Source: SAR202 cluster bacterium
GTDB taxonomy: Bacteria > Chloroflexota > Dehalococcoidia > UBA3495
Direction: 5' to 3'
Length of the DNA stretch: 5,475 nucleotides
NCBI GenBank assembly: GCA_009392075.1
Contig: VFHG01000029.1
Location: forward strand, 1-5,475
Numbering within the stretch: position 1 is the stretch's first letter; each line of letters opens with the position of its first letter. The notes under the pieces are model-generated. The model did no database searches, was not told where the DNA came from, and was given only the letters and a program-made list of their open reading frames with translations. This document shows, piece after piece, positions 5,139 to 5,475 of the stretch. A program made the translations under genes and the position numbers.

Positions 5139-5475
5139 GCGCCGACCAACTCCGGCTCGGTGGTGCGCAGGTCGCGCGGCCGTTCTCGTACCACACGAAT
5201 CTGCCTGGGGCCCTGTCCGACGATCTCGGAGATCTCCCGCACCTTTTTGCCGCGGTCTAGGTGGTAGATCACCGTCTCGTTCTTGGCCCACCACTGTTCT
5301 TCGTTGAACCTGGTGGCTGCCAGCACGGGATTCAAGCGGCGGGCGGACCGGCGGACCTTGGGCCGTTCGCCTCCGACGTGCTCAACGTCCGCTGCGCCCG
5401 GTTGCAGCTCCACAGGCGGCTTGTTTGGATAGTAGACGCGGCCGCATTGGAAGCAGCGCCATTCGTCGCCGTCCT
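5132..5475 (-). CDS. Small CxxC zinc-knuckle plus helix-turn-helix protein, partial (N-terminus missing)
   Basis: Partial gene: the frame is open from the right edge (first full codon at 5473) to a TAA at 5132-5134, giving 113 visible residues; the start lies outside. Near the visible N-terminus is WRCFQCGRVYYP with cysteines at visible residues 7 and 10, one knuckle of a zinc ribbon; a second cysteine pair is not seen in this part and, if present, must lie upstream. After a linker (about 17-58), residues 63-103 look like a helix-turn-helix: a helix around NETVIYHLDRGK, then VREISEIVG, a turn at QGP, and a basic recognition-type helix RQIRVVRER. This suggests a DNA- or RNA-binding role, perhaps a small regulator, but I do not recognise a named family. 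The GTG at 5411-5413 is unlikely to be the start because the conserved-looking cysteine motif lies upstream of it in frame. It ends 184 bp before the quinone oxidoreductase on the same strand. Confidence 0.7.
   Translation of the reverse strand, partial: DGDEWRCFQCGRVYYPNKPPVELQPGAADVEHVGGERPKVRRSARRLNPVLAATRFNEEQWWAKNETVIYHLDRGKKVREISEIVGQGPRQIRVVRERPRDLRTTEPELVGAR

Noticed and set aside
5411..5413. GTG as the start of the right-edge gene
   Set aside because: The frame continues upstream to the window edge without a stop and includes a CxxC motif, so the true start is outside the window.

Overview
This 5.5-kb window is a GC-rich bacterial segment holding four complete genes and two partial ones, all built from recognisable families. 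There is no sign of phage, transposase, CRISPR array or RNA gene. Proteins of these families occur across bacteria. The SDR-rich content, the small zinc-knuckle/HTH protein and the NYN-LOTUS protein would suit an environmental lineage such as Chloroflexota (SAR202/Dehalococcoidia-like), but that is a low-confidence inference from general style and not a marker gene.

Layout, left to right. At 1-980 (minus) lies the front part of a NYN-family RNase-like protein with a C-terminal LOTUS/OST-HTH RNA-binding domain; its C-terminus runs off the left edge. The intergenic region 981-1247 separates it from a divergent pair of short-chain dehydrogenases at 1248-2066 and 2141-2884 (plus). That region holds a good sigma70-like promoter facing the NYN gene, a weaker one facing the dehydrogenases, an inverted repeat over the latter, and a 14-bp tandem duplication ending in the ribosome binding site. 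After a 26-bp convergent gap come a DapA/NanA-superfamily aldolase (2911-3807, minus) and a zinc-free quinone oxidoreductase of the MDR superfamily (3979-4947, minus). At the right edge (5132-5475, minus) is the C-terminal part of a small CxxC plus helix-turn-helix protein.

How they may work together: the two SDRs, the Schiff-base aldolase/lyase and the NADPH:quinone oxidoreductase look like a small-molecule catabolic neighbourhood (alcohol/ketone interconversion, cleavage or dehydration of a 2-keto acid, enone or quinone reduction). They sit on opposite strands, so they are not one operon and the shared pathway is only inferred. The substrate cannot be read from sequence. The NYN-LOTUS gene and the zinc/HTH gene look like unrelated nucleic-acid-binding neighbours.

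The points most worth a second look are the aldolase, which keeps the Schiff-base lysine but lacks the usual tyrosine/threonine/arginine set of dihydrodipicolinate synthase; the NYN-LOTUS architecture; and three short palindromes placed in promoter regions. I see no convincing new multi-gene system.
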